Notes: generated from the sequence alone by a model not told the origin. Shown: positions 38,764-49,503, numbered from the stretch's first letter. The stretch: 64,000 bases of DNA from Plasmodium malariae (GCF_900090045.1 NC_041787.1:248001-312000); one strand, 5' to 3'. Translations and numbers: made by a program.

Positions 38764-38909
38764 CTACTCTGACATATGACTGTTCAGTCCGTCAAATTTT
38801 ATTTTATATTTATATTTATTCTACTGTACTGTATTTTATTGTATTATATTTTATTTTACTTCATTTTATTCTATATATTTTATTTTATTTTTTTACTCCA
38901 ATCTTTGCG
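36609..38909. other. Long AT-rich spacer upstream of eIF5A
   Basis: TA-rich DNA with poly-T (36651-36666), poly-A (37420-37458, 38502-38525, 38721-38746) and (TA)n (37538-37560). ORFs are short and of microsatellite type. No gene is seen. Confidence 0.65.
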
Positions 38910-41479
38910 CTATAAAAATTCGTTGATGCTCGTTGGAATTTTATTTAAAATATGGTTGTAATCTGAAAAATGGAATATAACAAAAAAAAAAAAAAAAAAT
39001 AAAATAAAATAAACTGTGCACATGTTTGTATTCTTTTTCATCTCTATGTTATTTTTGGAACATTTTTTTTTCTCGTTTGTGAGTACCCGTTTCCACATGA
39101 TTTCTCAGTACAACTAATACATAAGTTGTTATTGCCCATGCTACAAATTAAAAGGGAAAAAAAAAAAAAAAAAAAAAACACGCATAACTTTTATTTTTCT
39201 TATTCTCACAATCTTAATTTCATTTTCGTCCTCATTATTTTGTACGGTGTAAAATGTGCTTACTAATTAATGAAAAAATTGTGCTTATTGAAGAAAAGTT
39301 TATGGAACTAGGAATCATGAAAAATATGCTTGGGTCTAACGCCAAATAAAAAGAGAATTTGAGTGAAATGAATGTGTCTCTTTGTTCTAAGCGCATATAT
39401 ATATATATATGTATGCATATATATATATATATATATGTATGCATATATATATATATATATGTATGCATGTATATATGTATATTTTTATGTCGGGATAGAG
39501 ACACGCATCCTGCTTATTCTTGCGAACCTATGGGGTTTATCGTTTTGCTTGTTAAGTAAAATATTTGGGTAAGGGATGCGGCAATAGGTAATGAGCATAA
39601 AGTGGATACAATGTACTTGTCCAGTAGTCTTAAGGGAAAAAAAAAAAAAAAATTAAATTAATACTATATGATACTATATGATATCATATAATACAATATA
39701 ATACAATATAAGACGATATAATACTATATGATACTATATGATACTATATGATATCATATAATACAATATAAGACGATATAATACTATATAATACTATATA
39801 ATACTATATAATACTATATAATACTATGTGATATCATATAATACAAGACGATATAAAACAACATAAAACAACGTAAGATTACATAAAACAACACAAAAGA
39901 ATAAAATTGTGAACTCTGTCAACGTATAAAAACACCATTATATGAAAACAGCATTTGCAACAGTGAGCACTAAGTAAAAAAATATGCAAAAGAGTGAAAC
40001 ACTAATTTAAAATTACAATATTTTTGAAATAATAAATGTAGACCGACCGTATCATATATTCTCCTTATGACTGTTGTCAATTTATACGGGTGGGATGGTG
40101 TGCACATACGTATAAAAATATATATATATACATACGTATATATATGCATATGTATTTTTTTTTTTTTCCCTGTTCATTTGTTATGTTCTTACATAGATAT
40201 GGGACTTTGCAAAGAATTCGTCGAAAAAAACTTTGGAAATGATTTAACAATAATTAGCGATAAAACGCTAAGCACAATTAGATGAACTATTTTCAAGACG
40301 AAATAGTAATTCCCTCTGAATACTTAAAAAAGGAGAATTCACACGTTTGCACATATACATGGAAACTTAAATATATATAGACATCTGTGCATATACATAG
40401 ATACTTATATATGTAAATATAGATGTTCGCACTCTTAAAAGACGGAGTATAATATATATCAAAATGCAAAAATACTCATAAATACATATACACGTTCAAC
40501 TATTCGAAATGCTAACAATTCATATATATAATTCCGCTGAATCCGTAGTCGAAAGAATTTGCTCCATCTCCGCTTACATTTGTTACAGTGTCGTATATCA
40601 ACTTAGCAACAACCTAATGGGAATGGGAGAAACATATATATACGCTTATGTATATACGCTTATGTATATACGCTTATGTATATACGCTTATGTATATACG
40701 CTTATGTATATACGCTTATGTATATACGCTTATGTATATACGCTTATGTATATACGCTTATGTATATACGCTTATGTATATACGCTTATGTATATACGCT
40801 TATGTATATACACCTATGTATATTCGCCTATTTATATACGCCTATATATATGCGCCTATGCATATACATATACACTCATACATACAATACACATACAAAC
40901 ATATTAGTGCTTGTGTTCGCGCGCCTCATTCTTATAAACGTACAAAGCAAAACATATATCGAGTGTATTTGTATAAAGTTTTAATTGTACAATCCGAGTT
41001 TGCTATACTGAAAGCGAATACTAAAAAGGAGAAAAAGTAAAAAAAAAAAAAAAAAAAAAGATTATTATACTTTTAGAACTAACTTTTTCTTGAGTTCTCT
41101 TTTTTTTCTTTCTTTTTTTTTTTTTTATCCTTTTAACATCCAAATACTAGTGGCAAGGAACAGACAAATCCGATATTTAAAATCCCGTTAGTTAAATAAA
41201 AGACAGTTAAAAGAGTGAAATAAGCTGAAAATTAGGAGATAAAAAAAAAAAAAATTTATTCCAATGTATATATATACATATATATATGCACGTCTATGTA
41301 AGTATGTGTGCATGTATATGTTCGTATGTTCGTGATAGTGTGCCCACTCTTCAAGTAATATTTTCATGTTAAGGTGAGATATACCCCATATAGATGACAA
41401 CGTTAAGGTTGTCTGGTTTCTTGTATGACCTAGTAATAATTGGTACATATTATAATTATATAATTTTATGATGGTATAA

Positions 41480-41510
<31 letters not shown>

Positions 41511-41653
41511 TTCTCTTTTTATTAACATATTATATGAGAATACATGCATGCAGGAGTTAACCGAATATTCCAATGAAGGCAAAATAAGGGCATAACAGTA
41601 AAAGCAGAAGAGAAATGTAAGTCCTCATGATTTCGTTGGAAACCTTTGATCAT
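38910..41653 (-). CDS. Polytopic membrane protein, about nine exons, unknown family
   Basis: Eight exons join with perfect phase on the minus strand: 41385-41429, 40944-41007, 40517-40613, 40193-40313, 39528-39628, 39246-39335, 39087-39140 and 38910-38962. A first exon 41544-41653 (ATG 41653, donor GTATTC) also fits, for 244 aa. Other first exons remain possible. Hydrophobic segments include RYMFCFVVAKLIYDTV, FVLKIVHLIVLSVLSLIIV, YIVSTLCSLPIAASLTQIFY, STIFSLI and WAITTYVLVVL, so at least four or five spans are likely. The C-terminus is NKIPTSINEFL. Acceptors have long T runs. I do not recognise the family. ARV1-like ER membrane proteins have a similar layout, but the required zinc Cys pairs are not evident. 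Introns carry two minisatellites. Confidence 0.6.
39660..39860. repeat. 10-bp ATACTATATG-type repeat in an intron
   Basis: About 20 degenerate copies of a 10-base unit (ATACTATATG, ATACAATATA, ATATCATATA) within an intron of the membrane-protein gene. Confidence 0.9.
40635..40862. repeat. 14-bp TATATACGCTTATG repeat in an intron
   Basis: About 15 near-identical head-to-tail copies of TATATACGCTTATG that drift at the distal end (CACCTATG, CGCCTATT). Because 14 is not a multiple of three, the array is open in all three plus frames as YIRLCIYAYVYTLM, which explains the apparent ORFs. It lies in an intron of the minus-strand membrane-protein gene. Confidence 0.93.
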
Positions 41654-42016
41654 GATTAATTGAAAAAGAGATTCCCTCGATATGTGTGCTCAGGCATGTA
41701 TGCTTCTATATCTATATATATCCATATATTTATATCTACCTGTATATCTATATATATACACACATGTATACATGCATACACAAGCGTACACCCACATACA
41801 CCCATTTATGCATGTTCTAAAAGCGGATCACTTTCTTTCCCTCTTATGGATTACATACCCCTCTTGTCTCCCTTTGCATTGAGGGAACACAAGATAAATA
41901 TATGTATAGCTTTGGAATTGCGATTTTCATACATGTATAAAAAATTTTACTTGATTGATTGAGTATGCCTTATCTACCGTTTTACTCCATATATCTGTAA
42001 AATAAAAGCGATGAAA

Positions 42017-42518
42017 TTAGTTCCATGTAGCTTTCTTTATTATTCTACTATATATTTTGTTTAGGACAGCTCTAAACATTCTGCTTAGTAATATGGTAAA
42101 CATTTTCTCTCTTTTTATATTTGGTGCACATGTATTCATTATGTTGTTAAGACCTATTTTATTATTCACTTGAACAAATCTTGATGAATCACTATGGACA
42201 ATTCTAGACAAGAAATTGGCAGATGGGGAGGAAGCTACAAAGAAATGAAAATAAAGAAGAATTAAAATTTAATCAAATCATATGCTTTCTTTTTCTCACA
42301 GAAAAAAAATAAACAAACGAGTGAACAAGCGAGTGGATAAACGAACACACAAGCGGATAGACAAATTCGCATGCCAGTTCTTCCTAACCAAAAAAATATG
42401 TAAAACTTTTGAACTCATCATCCAAGTACACATCCTGCTTTTGTATAATGCTTTCTACAAATATTTGTTTTTGGCTAAGGACAAAAAACATAAGCACTAA
42501 AATGTAGTACCCCTTCAT
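42017..42518 (-). CDS. Small secreted protein with signal peptide, two exons
   Basis: Exon 42389-42518 begins MKGYYILVLMFFVLSQ, a clear signal peptide with probable cleavage near residue 20-23, and ends at G|GTTAGG. An alternative donor 21 nt earlier keeps the same phase. After a 154-nt intron with a strong acceptor (ttctttgtag), exon 42017-42234 gives a basic mature region (SRIVHSDSSRFVQVNNKIG to IIKKATWN) for 115 aa. There is one Cys in the mature part and no second hydrophobic segment, so it is predicted to enter the secretory pathway and be soluble. It is not recognised. It lies close upstream (in the minus sense) of the membrane-protein gene and could be a separate transcript. Confidence 0.6.
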
Positions 42519-42699
42519 GTTTTTTAGTAAAATTTTTCAAAAATCTACAGCGTATGTTTGTTATATTTTTTTATGATAAAAAAATGTAGACGGGAACGAG
42601 TGCAGTAGGAGGGGTGTGTGTGTGTGCACAAGGGGTAAAGACAAACAAAAAAAAAAAAAAAAATAAGGAAAAAGAAAAAGAAAAACAAAAATATATAAC

Positions 42700-42818
42700 A
42701 GAAAATTGAAAACAGAAAATTGAAAACAGAAAGTGTAAAACAGAAAGTGTAAAACAGAAAGTGTAAAACAGAAAGTGTAAAACAGAAAGTGTAAAACAGA
42801 AAGCGTAAAACAGAAAAT
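42700..42818. repeat. 14-bp AAAACAGAAAGTGT repeat
   Basis: About eight copies, with AAAATTG variants at the start, directly beyond the 3' end of the minus-strand gene at 42820. Confidence 0.9.
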
Positions 42819-42819
42819 T

Positions 42820-43284
42820 TTAAATGTAGGATTCGAAAATCTTAATTTTTGTCACAACTTGGTTAAGCAGATTTGACAAACACACATATTTGTAGAAGTC
42901 TACACATTCTTGCCACTTATAATATTTTTCCCTTCGAAATGTTACTATAAACGCCCCTGGAAATACGTAGGTATTTGCAAACATACAAACTTTTGTAAAC
43001 ATGCTTCTCTTTTCCCCCATTAAGCACTTCAAGTAAAGCGTAATATTGCCACTATAATGTACGTACACCATTCTTGCCCCGTAATTGGTTAAGTGCTTGT
43101 TAATTTTTATAATGCGCATTGCACATTGCACATTGCACATTGCACATTGCACATTGCACATTGCACATTGCATATTGCATATTGCATATTGTATATTGAA
43201 TATTACATGGTTTGAACAAACGGAGTTAGCCCACACAAAAAAAGAAAATCTACTTTGCTTAAAACACGTAAAATTAATCATCAT
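42820..43284 (-). CDS. Small protein of unknown function with a repeat-bearing intron or insert
   Basis: The frame is open for 154 codons from ATG 43284. Codons 27-63 are a CAATGTG-type heptamer repeat (43110-43200). The flanking protein (MMINFTCFKQSRFSFFVWAN and later HLTNYGARMVYVHYSGNITL, VFPGAFIVTFRREKYYKW) looks genuinely coding. A GTAATA donor at 43206 and an acceptor aacaag at 43096 would remove exactly 111 nt, the repeat part, leaving 117 aa in frame. Translation could instead start after the repeat at ATG 43119 (99 aa). Two weakly hydrophobic stretches occur, but no clear membrane span. No family recognised. Confidence 0.5.
   Translation of the reverse strand: MMINFTCFKQSRFSFFVWANSVCSNHVIFNIQYAICNMQCAMCNVQCAMCNVQCAMRIIKINKHLTNYGARMVYVHYSGNITLYLKCLMGEKRSMFTKVCMFANTYVFPGAFIVTFRREKYYKWQECVDFYKYVCLSNLLNQVVTKIKIFESYI
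43110..43200. repeat. 7-bp ATTGCAC repeat
   Basis: About nine copies of ATTGCAC then four of ATTGCAT/ATTGTAT, open in every frame. It lies inside the 154-codon frame and is probably intronic. Confidence 0.95.
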
Positions 43285-43632
43285 GCACGAAAAAAAAAAA
43301 AAATTCTCAAGCTACTTAAGAAACAACAAATTATATTGTTAATGTTGTAAAAATGAATATTACCATAATTTTATCTTTTTTATTGTTTTTATTTTATTTT
43401 TTTTTTTCCTATAAGTGTGTATAAACGGGATGATACTTCTTCCCCTTTTGCAAAAAATGAGCTTACTTTTTCTTTTATCTTAAAAGTTTAGATCCACATT
43501 TTGCTCATTCGGTAAATTGTACAAGCCTTAAATTTACTGTACCCCATTTTCCTATATTGCACGAATCAGAATGGGTAGACCTTATTTTCCACCTTTACTT
43601 TTTACCTTTTTTTTTTCCGCCTCCTTTGATGC
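43285..43632. other. Short spacer
   Basis: AT-rich DNA between two minus-strand genes. Nothing else is seen. Confidence 0.6.
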
Positions 43633-44586
43633 TCACCACAAATTATCCTCATTCAGAACGTCCTTTAGAAGCTCCAGCTTAAAGAGAAGATTATACGTGG
43701 AGGTGTTACTATGTGTGCTCTTCCATCTTTGATTATCGCATAACTTACACAAATCTTTCAACTGGTCGTTCATATGGTTATAGATATTAGTAATATGTAC
43801 ATCCTTAATCTGTGTAGCGTTCTCAACACCCAATTTGCTCTTCTCAATATATAAAGGAGCACCATACCTATCCTGGTAAGTTTCATTTAAATTATTATTA
43901 CAACATAATATAATGGAGTTTGTATCAAACATAAAATTTAAAATAAATCTTAACTCTTTAAATATATTTAAACTTTCACACTGTTCCGTTATGTCTAAAC
44001 AACGATTAACAATTTCTGGTGATAAATATAACGGATAAGGAAATTCATGTTCTTCTACATGTTGACAAAAATATAATAAAAACATTAAGTAAATACAACC
44101 AGCTTGAAAAATAATAAGATTTTTTTTATACATTTTAAAATATTTATTGTCATTTTTTTCAAAGCTTTTTTTCAATATATCTTGCCATGCACACCATAAT
44201 ATTTTCCATACACAAAAGTTTTTTTCATATCTTGATTTTGTTAATATTAATGAAAATTTAGTTTCTTTAAATATACAACTAAATAAATATAAATCTTTGC
44301 AACTTTCTTTTTCTCCTTCTCCTTCTCCTTCTCCTTCTTCTTCTTCTCCTTCTCCTTCTTCACCTTCTTCTCCTTCTCCTTCTTCTTCTTCATCTTCCTT
44401 TTTTTTTATTTTTTTATTTTTTTTTATTTTATCAAATTTGTTCATCCATATGTACAATATATTTTCTATATCCTCTACATTACTTCTATACCTCCCTGGC
44501 AACGCCACAGGTACGTAGTATTTACCGCACAAGTCACCTACCCGAAGGACGTACTTTCCCTCACTTACAAAGTCGAGTGTGTACAT
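43633..44586 (-). CDS. SNAPC1 (SNAP43)-like snRNA-activating complex subunit
   Basis: A 317-aa frame from ATG 44586. After an N-terminal 55 residues, a Glu/Gly/Lys repeat tract occupies about 60-100. The body then reads LFSCIFKETKFSLIL, CVWKILWCAWQDIL, FQAGCIYLMFLLYFC, then PEIVNRCLDITEQ and FKELRFILNFMF. The order and spacing of these helices match the SNAPC1 N-terminal domain as I remember it (FTELWRNMKF, ALAWRYFLPP, VGALYLLYGLY, AYIFRKLRLDRAFHF). This would be the subunit of the complex that binds the proximal sequence element of snRNA genes and recruits Pol II or III. Homology is distant and judged by eye. An upstream exon is possible because cttgcag sits just before the ATG. Confidence 0.5.
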   Translation of the reverse strand: MYTLDFVSEGKYVLRVGDLCGKYYVPVALPGRYRSNVEDIENILYIWMNKFDKIKKNKKIKKKEDEEEEGEGEEGEEGEGEEEEGEGEGEGEKESCKDLYLFSCIFKETKFSLILTKSRYEKNFCVWKILWCAWQDILKKSFEKNDNKYFKMYKKNLIIFQAGCIYLMFLLYFCQHVEEHEFPYPLYLSPEIVNRCLDITEQCESLNIFKELRFILNFMFDTNSIILCCNNNLNETYQDRYGAPLYIEKSKLGVENATQIKDVHITNIYNHMNDQLKDLCKLCDNQRWKSTHSNTSTYNLLFKLELLKDVLNEDNLW

Positions 44587-44699
44587 TGTACCAGCTGCAA
44601 GCGTAGTAACCGTTCTTTATTTTGCTTTCTCATACATATGTACATACGTGCATGCACTAATACATACATAATACATTTACTCAATCAATCGTTCTGCTA

Positions 44700-45020
44700 G
44701 TCGTTCAACTAATTTATTTACCCATTTATTTATCAATTTATTTACCCATTTATTTATCAATTTATTTACCCATTTATTTATCAATTTATTTACCCATTTA
44801 TTTATCAATTTATTTACCCATTTATTTATCAATTTATTTACCCATTTATTTATCAATTTATTTACCCATTTATTTATCAATATATTTATCAATTTATTTA
44901 CCCATTTATTTACCTATTTATTAATCAATTTATCAATCAATTTATCAATCAATTTATCAATCAATTTATCAATCAATTTGTTTATCAATTTATTTATCAA
45001 TTTATTTACGAATTTATTTA
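44700..45020. repeat. 24-bp minisatellite upstream of the SNAPC1-like gene
   Basis: Eight or so copies of TTTATTTACCCATTTATTTA plus TCAA, then shorter TTTATCAATCAA units. It is open on the minus strand as a Lys/Asn/Trp string (INKWVNKL) with no independent support as protein. Confidence 0.92.
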
Positions 45021-45844
45021 TTTTTCTGCTCCTCTACCTCACCTGACACAAGTTCTGGAAGGCCTTATACGATGCGCAAACAATATTACAACTTGATAAA
45101 AACGTTTCTCATTTATTCTATATTTTGACACCTTAAAAAATGATAAATATTTCCTTAAAATGTAATTCATTCTATAATCTCCCCTTCAATATTTTTTTTT
45201 TTTTTTTTTTTTCAAAAAAAAATTTATAAAATATGCTGCAAATTTGATAATTCTCGTTAAACACCCTCCAAGTTTCGTATTTCAACTCAGTAACTGTTAA
45301 CAGTTCCTATCAATTCTATGTTTTTTTCATGCATCCATAAAAAAAAAAAAGAAAAAAAGGAATTACACGTATTTAATTTTTCTTCTTCTTCTTCTCTATA
45401 CCTTATTACAAGAGACTAGATTTTCAACAAATACGGGCTGATAAGGGGACGCTTCCAATCTCGATACATATATATATATATATATATATATTTATTTATT
45501 TATTTACTACTACATTTCGTGTTATTATTTTTACTCAATTTTGAGGGCGTAAAACGGAACAAAAACTGATATATATAATCGTATGTATCATACAATTCTT
45601 AAGTTTATGTCTCTGCAAATTTATGCTAAGGTTAGTCAGTTTTGAAAGAAAAAACTGTGTTTTACAAAATGGTAAGAAATAAAAGGAAATAGTACACCCA
45701 AAAAAAAAAAAATAAAATAAAACAAAAGTAAAAATAAATTATGAACTACTAGTGACAGATTTATAACACCTATTCTAATTATAACGACAATGGTGTCATC
45801 TTTTTAGTTTTAAGTATAATTGCATTATATGCAATTATGCATTT

Positions 45845-45900
<56 letters not shown>

Positions 45901-46336
45901 ACATATACACGTATACGCGTGTGTATAAATGGGCAAACAGGAAGGGCCAAATAGCTACACAAACATAATTTTAACACACTCCTTGCTGCCAATTTGCATT
46001 CTTCAAAATGAAAGATTTGTACTGTTATACTCATTTATTTTATACTTTTTATGACTCTTTTCTAGCTCCACCGCTAGTCAAATTTTTTTACTGTTACGAG
46101 AAGATATGCAAAACTTCCTCAAGGATGATGCATAAATAACATATCCTTTTATATATACTAATTTATGTATAAAATGCCGATACTTTTTCTTAATTATTCA
46201 TTTTTATATAAAGAGTATAAAACTTTTTTTTTTTTTTTTTTTTACCTATTTTTCAAAATAAAATTGTAATTTAAAAAAAAAGAGCACAAAAAAATAGTTT
46301 ATCATTTAATGCTAAAACGAAGTCGCCCTTCCATTC
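45021..46336. other. Spacer upstream of ADAT3
   Basis: Contains poly-T (45191-45212), (TA)n (45849-45897) and poly-T (46227-46243). Two minus-strand ORFs have some coding flavour: 45042-45170 (44 codons ending at a consensus CAG|GTGAGG donor) and 45843-46034 (MSITVQIFHFEECKLAARSV, then Tyr/Ile repeats). Neither can be linked to other exons. Confidence 0.45.
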
Positions 46337-47425
46337 ATGATGGATGACGAAATAATCGATTTGGAGCAGATTTATCCTGACTCGTACAGGCAAAATGTGA
46401 CATTAATACCTATGTACTGTTTTGAAGTAAAGAAAGACATAGCCAAGGAGTGCTTAAATATTATGAAAAATTTTATTAATGCACAACTATTTAACAATTA
46501 TAATCACCTGAAAAGATGTAAAAAGTCGGAAGGTAAAGTACAAATACTCGTTGGATTTTGCTCAAAACTTCCCAACAATTTACATGATAAGTTAATACAA
46601 ATAAACAATGGAGAAGATATTACAATAAAAAAAGTAAACGTGTCCAAACATTCACCTATGACGAAGAAACAGTGTATAGAATGGTCAACACACTGGCCAG
46701 TTTATTACAGAAAACCTACCAATGATTTATATACCTTAACAAAAGAAGAAATAAAAAAATATATAAAATTTTTAAACATTTCCATAAATATTGGGAAAAC
46801 ATTTGGTACTTGTCAAAGTGGATGTGTATTAACATACAATGATGAAATTATTGCATGTTCAGGTGATAATATAAAAAATCATCCTTTACAACATTCAGTT
46901 ATGTTAGCTATTGAAGAAGTTTCCTATAAATTGCGTCATATATGGCAGATAAAAAAAGGAATAACCTCCAAAAATTGGGAATATTATCATATTGGTAATC
47001 CTATAAATAATCCTTTAAGTATATTATGCGCATCACAAACTTCACAAGAAGAAACTAGCAAAAAATTCAAAAGTATAAATAATGAAAAATGTTATGACCA
47101 TGTCAGGACGAACAGTAGAATGGTTACTATAGAACAAAATGGAAACACTGTAACACATGATATAACTAAAGATTACACTAAAAATGTAGAGATGTATGAT
47201 GCAATAAATATAGATCAATACCTCTGTACAAATTGTTACGCTTACTTAAGTCATGAACCCTGTTTTATGTGTTCAATGGCTATGATCCATTCAAGAATAA
47301 AATGTGTTATATTTGATGAAGTTAATAAAGCGAATGGCGCTTTATTTAGTAAGGAAAAATTACATTGCATAAAAAGCCTTAATCATCATTTTAAGGTGTA
47401 CAAAACTGTGAAGAAGAAATTGTAA
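46337..47425 (+). CDS. tRNA-specific adenosine deaminase subunit ADAT3 (Tad3)
   Basis: A single exon of 362 aa. ADAT3 is the non-catalytic partner of ADAT2, and together they convert A34 to inosine in tRNA anticodons. The N-terminal 150 residues form the RNA-binding extension. The deaminase domain has HPLQHSVM (about 181-188), where the catalytic Glu of the H-x-E motif is Val, the hallmark of ADAT3. It also has the second zinc site EPCFMCSMAMIHSRI (about 307-321). An Asn/Ser-rich insert of about 70 residues separates the two halves of the zinc site. The C-terminus (GALFSKEKLHCIKSLNHHF) is typical. Two Met codons at the start are equivalent. The gene is almost certainly active as a structural subunit only. 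Confidence 0.93.
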   Translation: MMDDEIIDLEQIYPDSYRQNVTLIPMYCFEVKKDIAKECLNIMKNFINAQLFNNYNHLKRCKKSEGKVQILVGFCSKLPNNLHDKLIQINNGEDITIKKVNVSKHSPMTKKQCIEWSTHWPVYYRKPTNDLYTLTKEEIKKYIKFLNISINIGKTFGTCQSGCVLTYNDEIIACSGDNIKNHPLQHSVMLAIEEVSYKLRHIWQIKKGITSKNWEYYHIGNPINNPLSILCASQTSQEETSKKFKSINNEKCYDHVRTNSRMVTIEQNGNTVTHDITKDYTKNVEMYDAINIDQYLCTNCYAYLSHEPCFMCSMAMIHSRIKCVIFDEVNKANGALFSKEKLHCIKSLNHHFKVYKTVKKKL

Positions 47426-48535
47426 TGATATCGTATGTGATTTCATGGTATGGTAACGTATCATATTGAATTTTTTTTTTTTTTTTTTTTTCTAGCCAAA
47501 ATTAAAAATGCAATATTTTCATATGCGACTTGAGAATCATAACTTATATATGTTCTTAATTTTTATTTGTTTACCCCCTCTTTTTGAATACTCCACTGCT
47601 ACTCAATTATGCATCAATTTTTGCAATGATTTAAAAAAAAAAATTTAATAAGGACTATTAGTTTTTTCATTTTTGATGTGGAGCACACATTTTGTAGTTG
47701 CCTCTCGCTCTTCAAGTGCATAACGTTTATATGGCGTTTGTTTTGTTCATTTATTTTAATTAATCCTACTTATGTAACATATATCTGCGTTCCCTTTTGC
47801 TTATACTAGTACGAAGCTAATTTGTGAGTTATTTTATACATAGGTTATTGCTTTTATTTTTTTTATTTTATTATTTTTTTTGCATTAACATACATGTTCA
47901 TTATGCTCAGCTCTTTAACAATTTTTTTTCCTTTTGCTGATTTATTTTTTCTTATTTATTTGAATACATATTGTATATATGTTCATACATGTGTATACGT
48001 TTTTAATATCATTTCGCTGTGGATATTTACCATGTGATGACTTACATAAAAAAAAAAAAAAAAAAAAGGTTTAACTTTTTTAATAATAATTTTATAAAAA
48101 ACTATCCTTTTGATGAAAAGATGAAATAAAGAGCAGCGGTATATTTGAAATGAAAAGCGCGAACATTTGCTTATTAAGTGTAAAAGAGAACTTTGTAATT
48201 TTTAGCACATGTACACATATACATACATACATATATACCCACATATATACACACATATATATACACATATATACACACATATATACACACATGTATACAC
48301 ACATGTATACACACATATATATCTACCCTACACAGTACTGCGTATGGCAAAAGTTCGGGTACGTAAATGCATAAACGGAAGCCTTAACATAAACCTTAAC
48401 TTAAATCTGAGCATGAGTCCAAGCATAAATCCAAGCATAAGTCAAAGAATAAGTTCAAGCATAAATGTGTGCCTTTTGTGATTAAGCAAGGCGACTGTGT
48501 AACAACTAGAAACACATAAATATATTAGACGTAAA
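47426..48535. other. Spacer with ACACATATAT repeats
   Basis: Poly-T directly after ADAT3 (47470-47491), poly-A at 48049-48068 and a CACATATATA repeat at 48225-48320. The 48400-48470 stretch has a degenerate AAGCATAAATCC repeat. No gene is seen. Confidence 0.65.
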
Positions 48536-48827
48536 ATGAGATATAGACTTTTTCCCCCCTTGACATTTTTAAGTTATTTAAGAAAAATTCATGTTTATTA
48601 TTCCCCAGTAAGAAGCGAAAAAGCAGACGTTGCAAGGTAATACCAATAAATGCTCAGGAAAGGCAAAAGAAATAATATGAGATTGTAACCACTTTATTTA
48701 AACATTTTTATGAACAAACTGTATATACGCATACACGATAACGCTTTAAATTTGAGAATCTTGACTATTACCTAAAGGAAGAACGCGCAAAAAAAAAAAA
48801 TGAAAACTGCTTTCATAATACATACAC

Positions 48828-48864
<37 letters not shown>

Positions 48865-49503
48865 ATACATGTTTCACCTTACAGAAGACTAATTATATTT
48901 GCATCTTCACAAAAAATAAAACAAAAGTTTCCCCTATTAAGTGTATCATGGGAATTACTAGCGTAAGCATTTTATAAATGCGCATTTTGAAGCAAATTTG
49001 TATAACATTTGACACTATTTTATTTTTTTTTTTTAATTTTCCCCTTTTTCATACACATTTTAAAGATATGAAAACCCTCCCATGGTAGAAGTGGAATACT
49101 TAAATGGAGAAAGAGAAAAGTTAATCCGAAAAAGAATGAACATTATGTTTATTTTCTTACTCTTTATTTTATTGTATTTTTTTGCGAGTATTTCGCGAAT
49201 ATTCTGTTAATATTTTGAGAATTTTTTTTTCTTTTATTTCAGGATAAATATAGAATATTTCAGCGACAAGCAAAAGAAAGAGATAATTGACAAGTGGAAA
49301 TACACAGGTTACGATATTAAAAAAGAAAAAAAAAACATACGTTAACATTTTTATTTGACTTCTCCTTCTTGCATTCATCAGATTCATATGTGTGTAACCA
49401 AATTCATTTTTATATTTTTCCTTTTTTTCCTTTTTTAGCATCACTTGACCCCTTTCCCGAAGTTCTTGCACCTACCATGAAAAAACCAAAAGATGGTTTT
49501 TAG
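48536..49503 (+). CDS. Mitochondrial ribosomal protein mL43-like (L51/S25/CI-B8 domain)
   Basis: Five exons join in phase: 48536-48636, 48885-48962, 49066-49119, 49243-49307 and 49439-49503, giving 120 aa. The N-terminus MRYRLFPPLTFLSYLRK is basic and amphipathic, as for a mitochondrial presequence. The core (RRLIIFASSQKIKQKFP, PMVEVEYLNGEREK, a DKQKKEIIDKW helix) follows the thioredoxin-like L51/S25/CI-B8 fold. The VEYLNG strand-turn in particular is shared with mL43. A Pro-rich tail (DPFPEVLAPTMKKPKDGF) replaces the usual mL43 end. NDUFA2 has the same fold, but Plasmodium lacks complex I, so a mitoribosome subunit is the better reading. Exons 2 and 3 are short, and intron donors are GTAATA, GTAAGC, GTTAAT and GTTACG. 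Confidence 0.7.

Noticed and set aside
40635..40862. Regular 14-bp repeat that could be mistaken for a CRISPR array or coding repeat
   Set aside because: Units are contiguous with no spacers and lie in an intron of a eukaryotic gene. The three open frames follow from a 14-base unit with no stop.
38910..41653. ARV1 identity for the membrane protein
   Set aside because: General layout is similar but the N-terminal zinc-binding Cys pairs are missing in the model, so the name was not used.
41544..41700. Signal-peptide-like ORF (MRTYISLLLLLLCPYF) as first exon of the membrane protein
   Set aside because: Its GTTAAC donor leaves the wrong phase for the next exon. The overlapping frame from ATG 41653 fits instead.
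44147..44518. 123-codon plus-strand ORF rich in Ser/Pro
   Set aside because: Antisense shadow of the Glu/Gly repeat in the SNAPC1-like gene.
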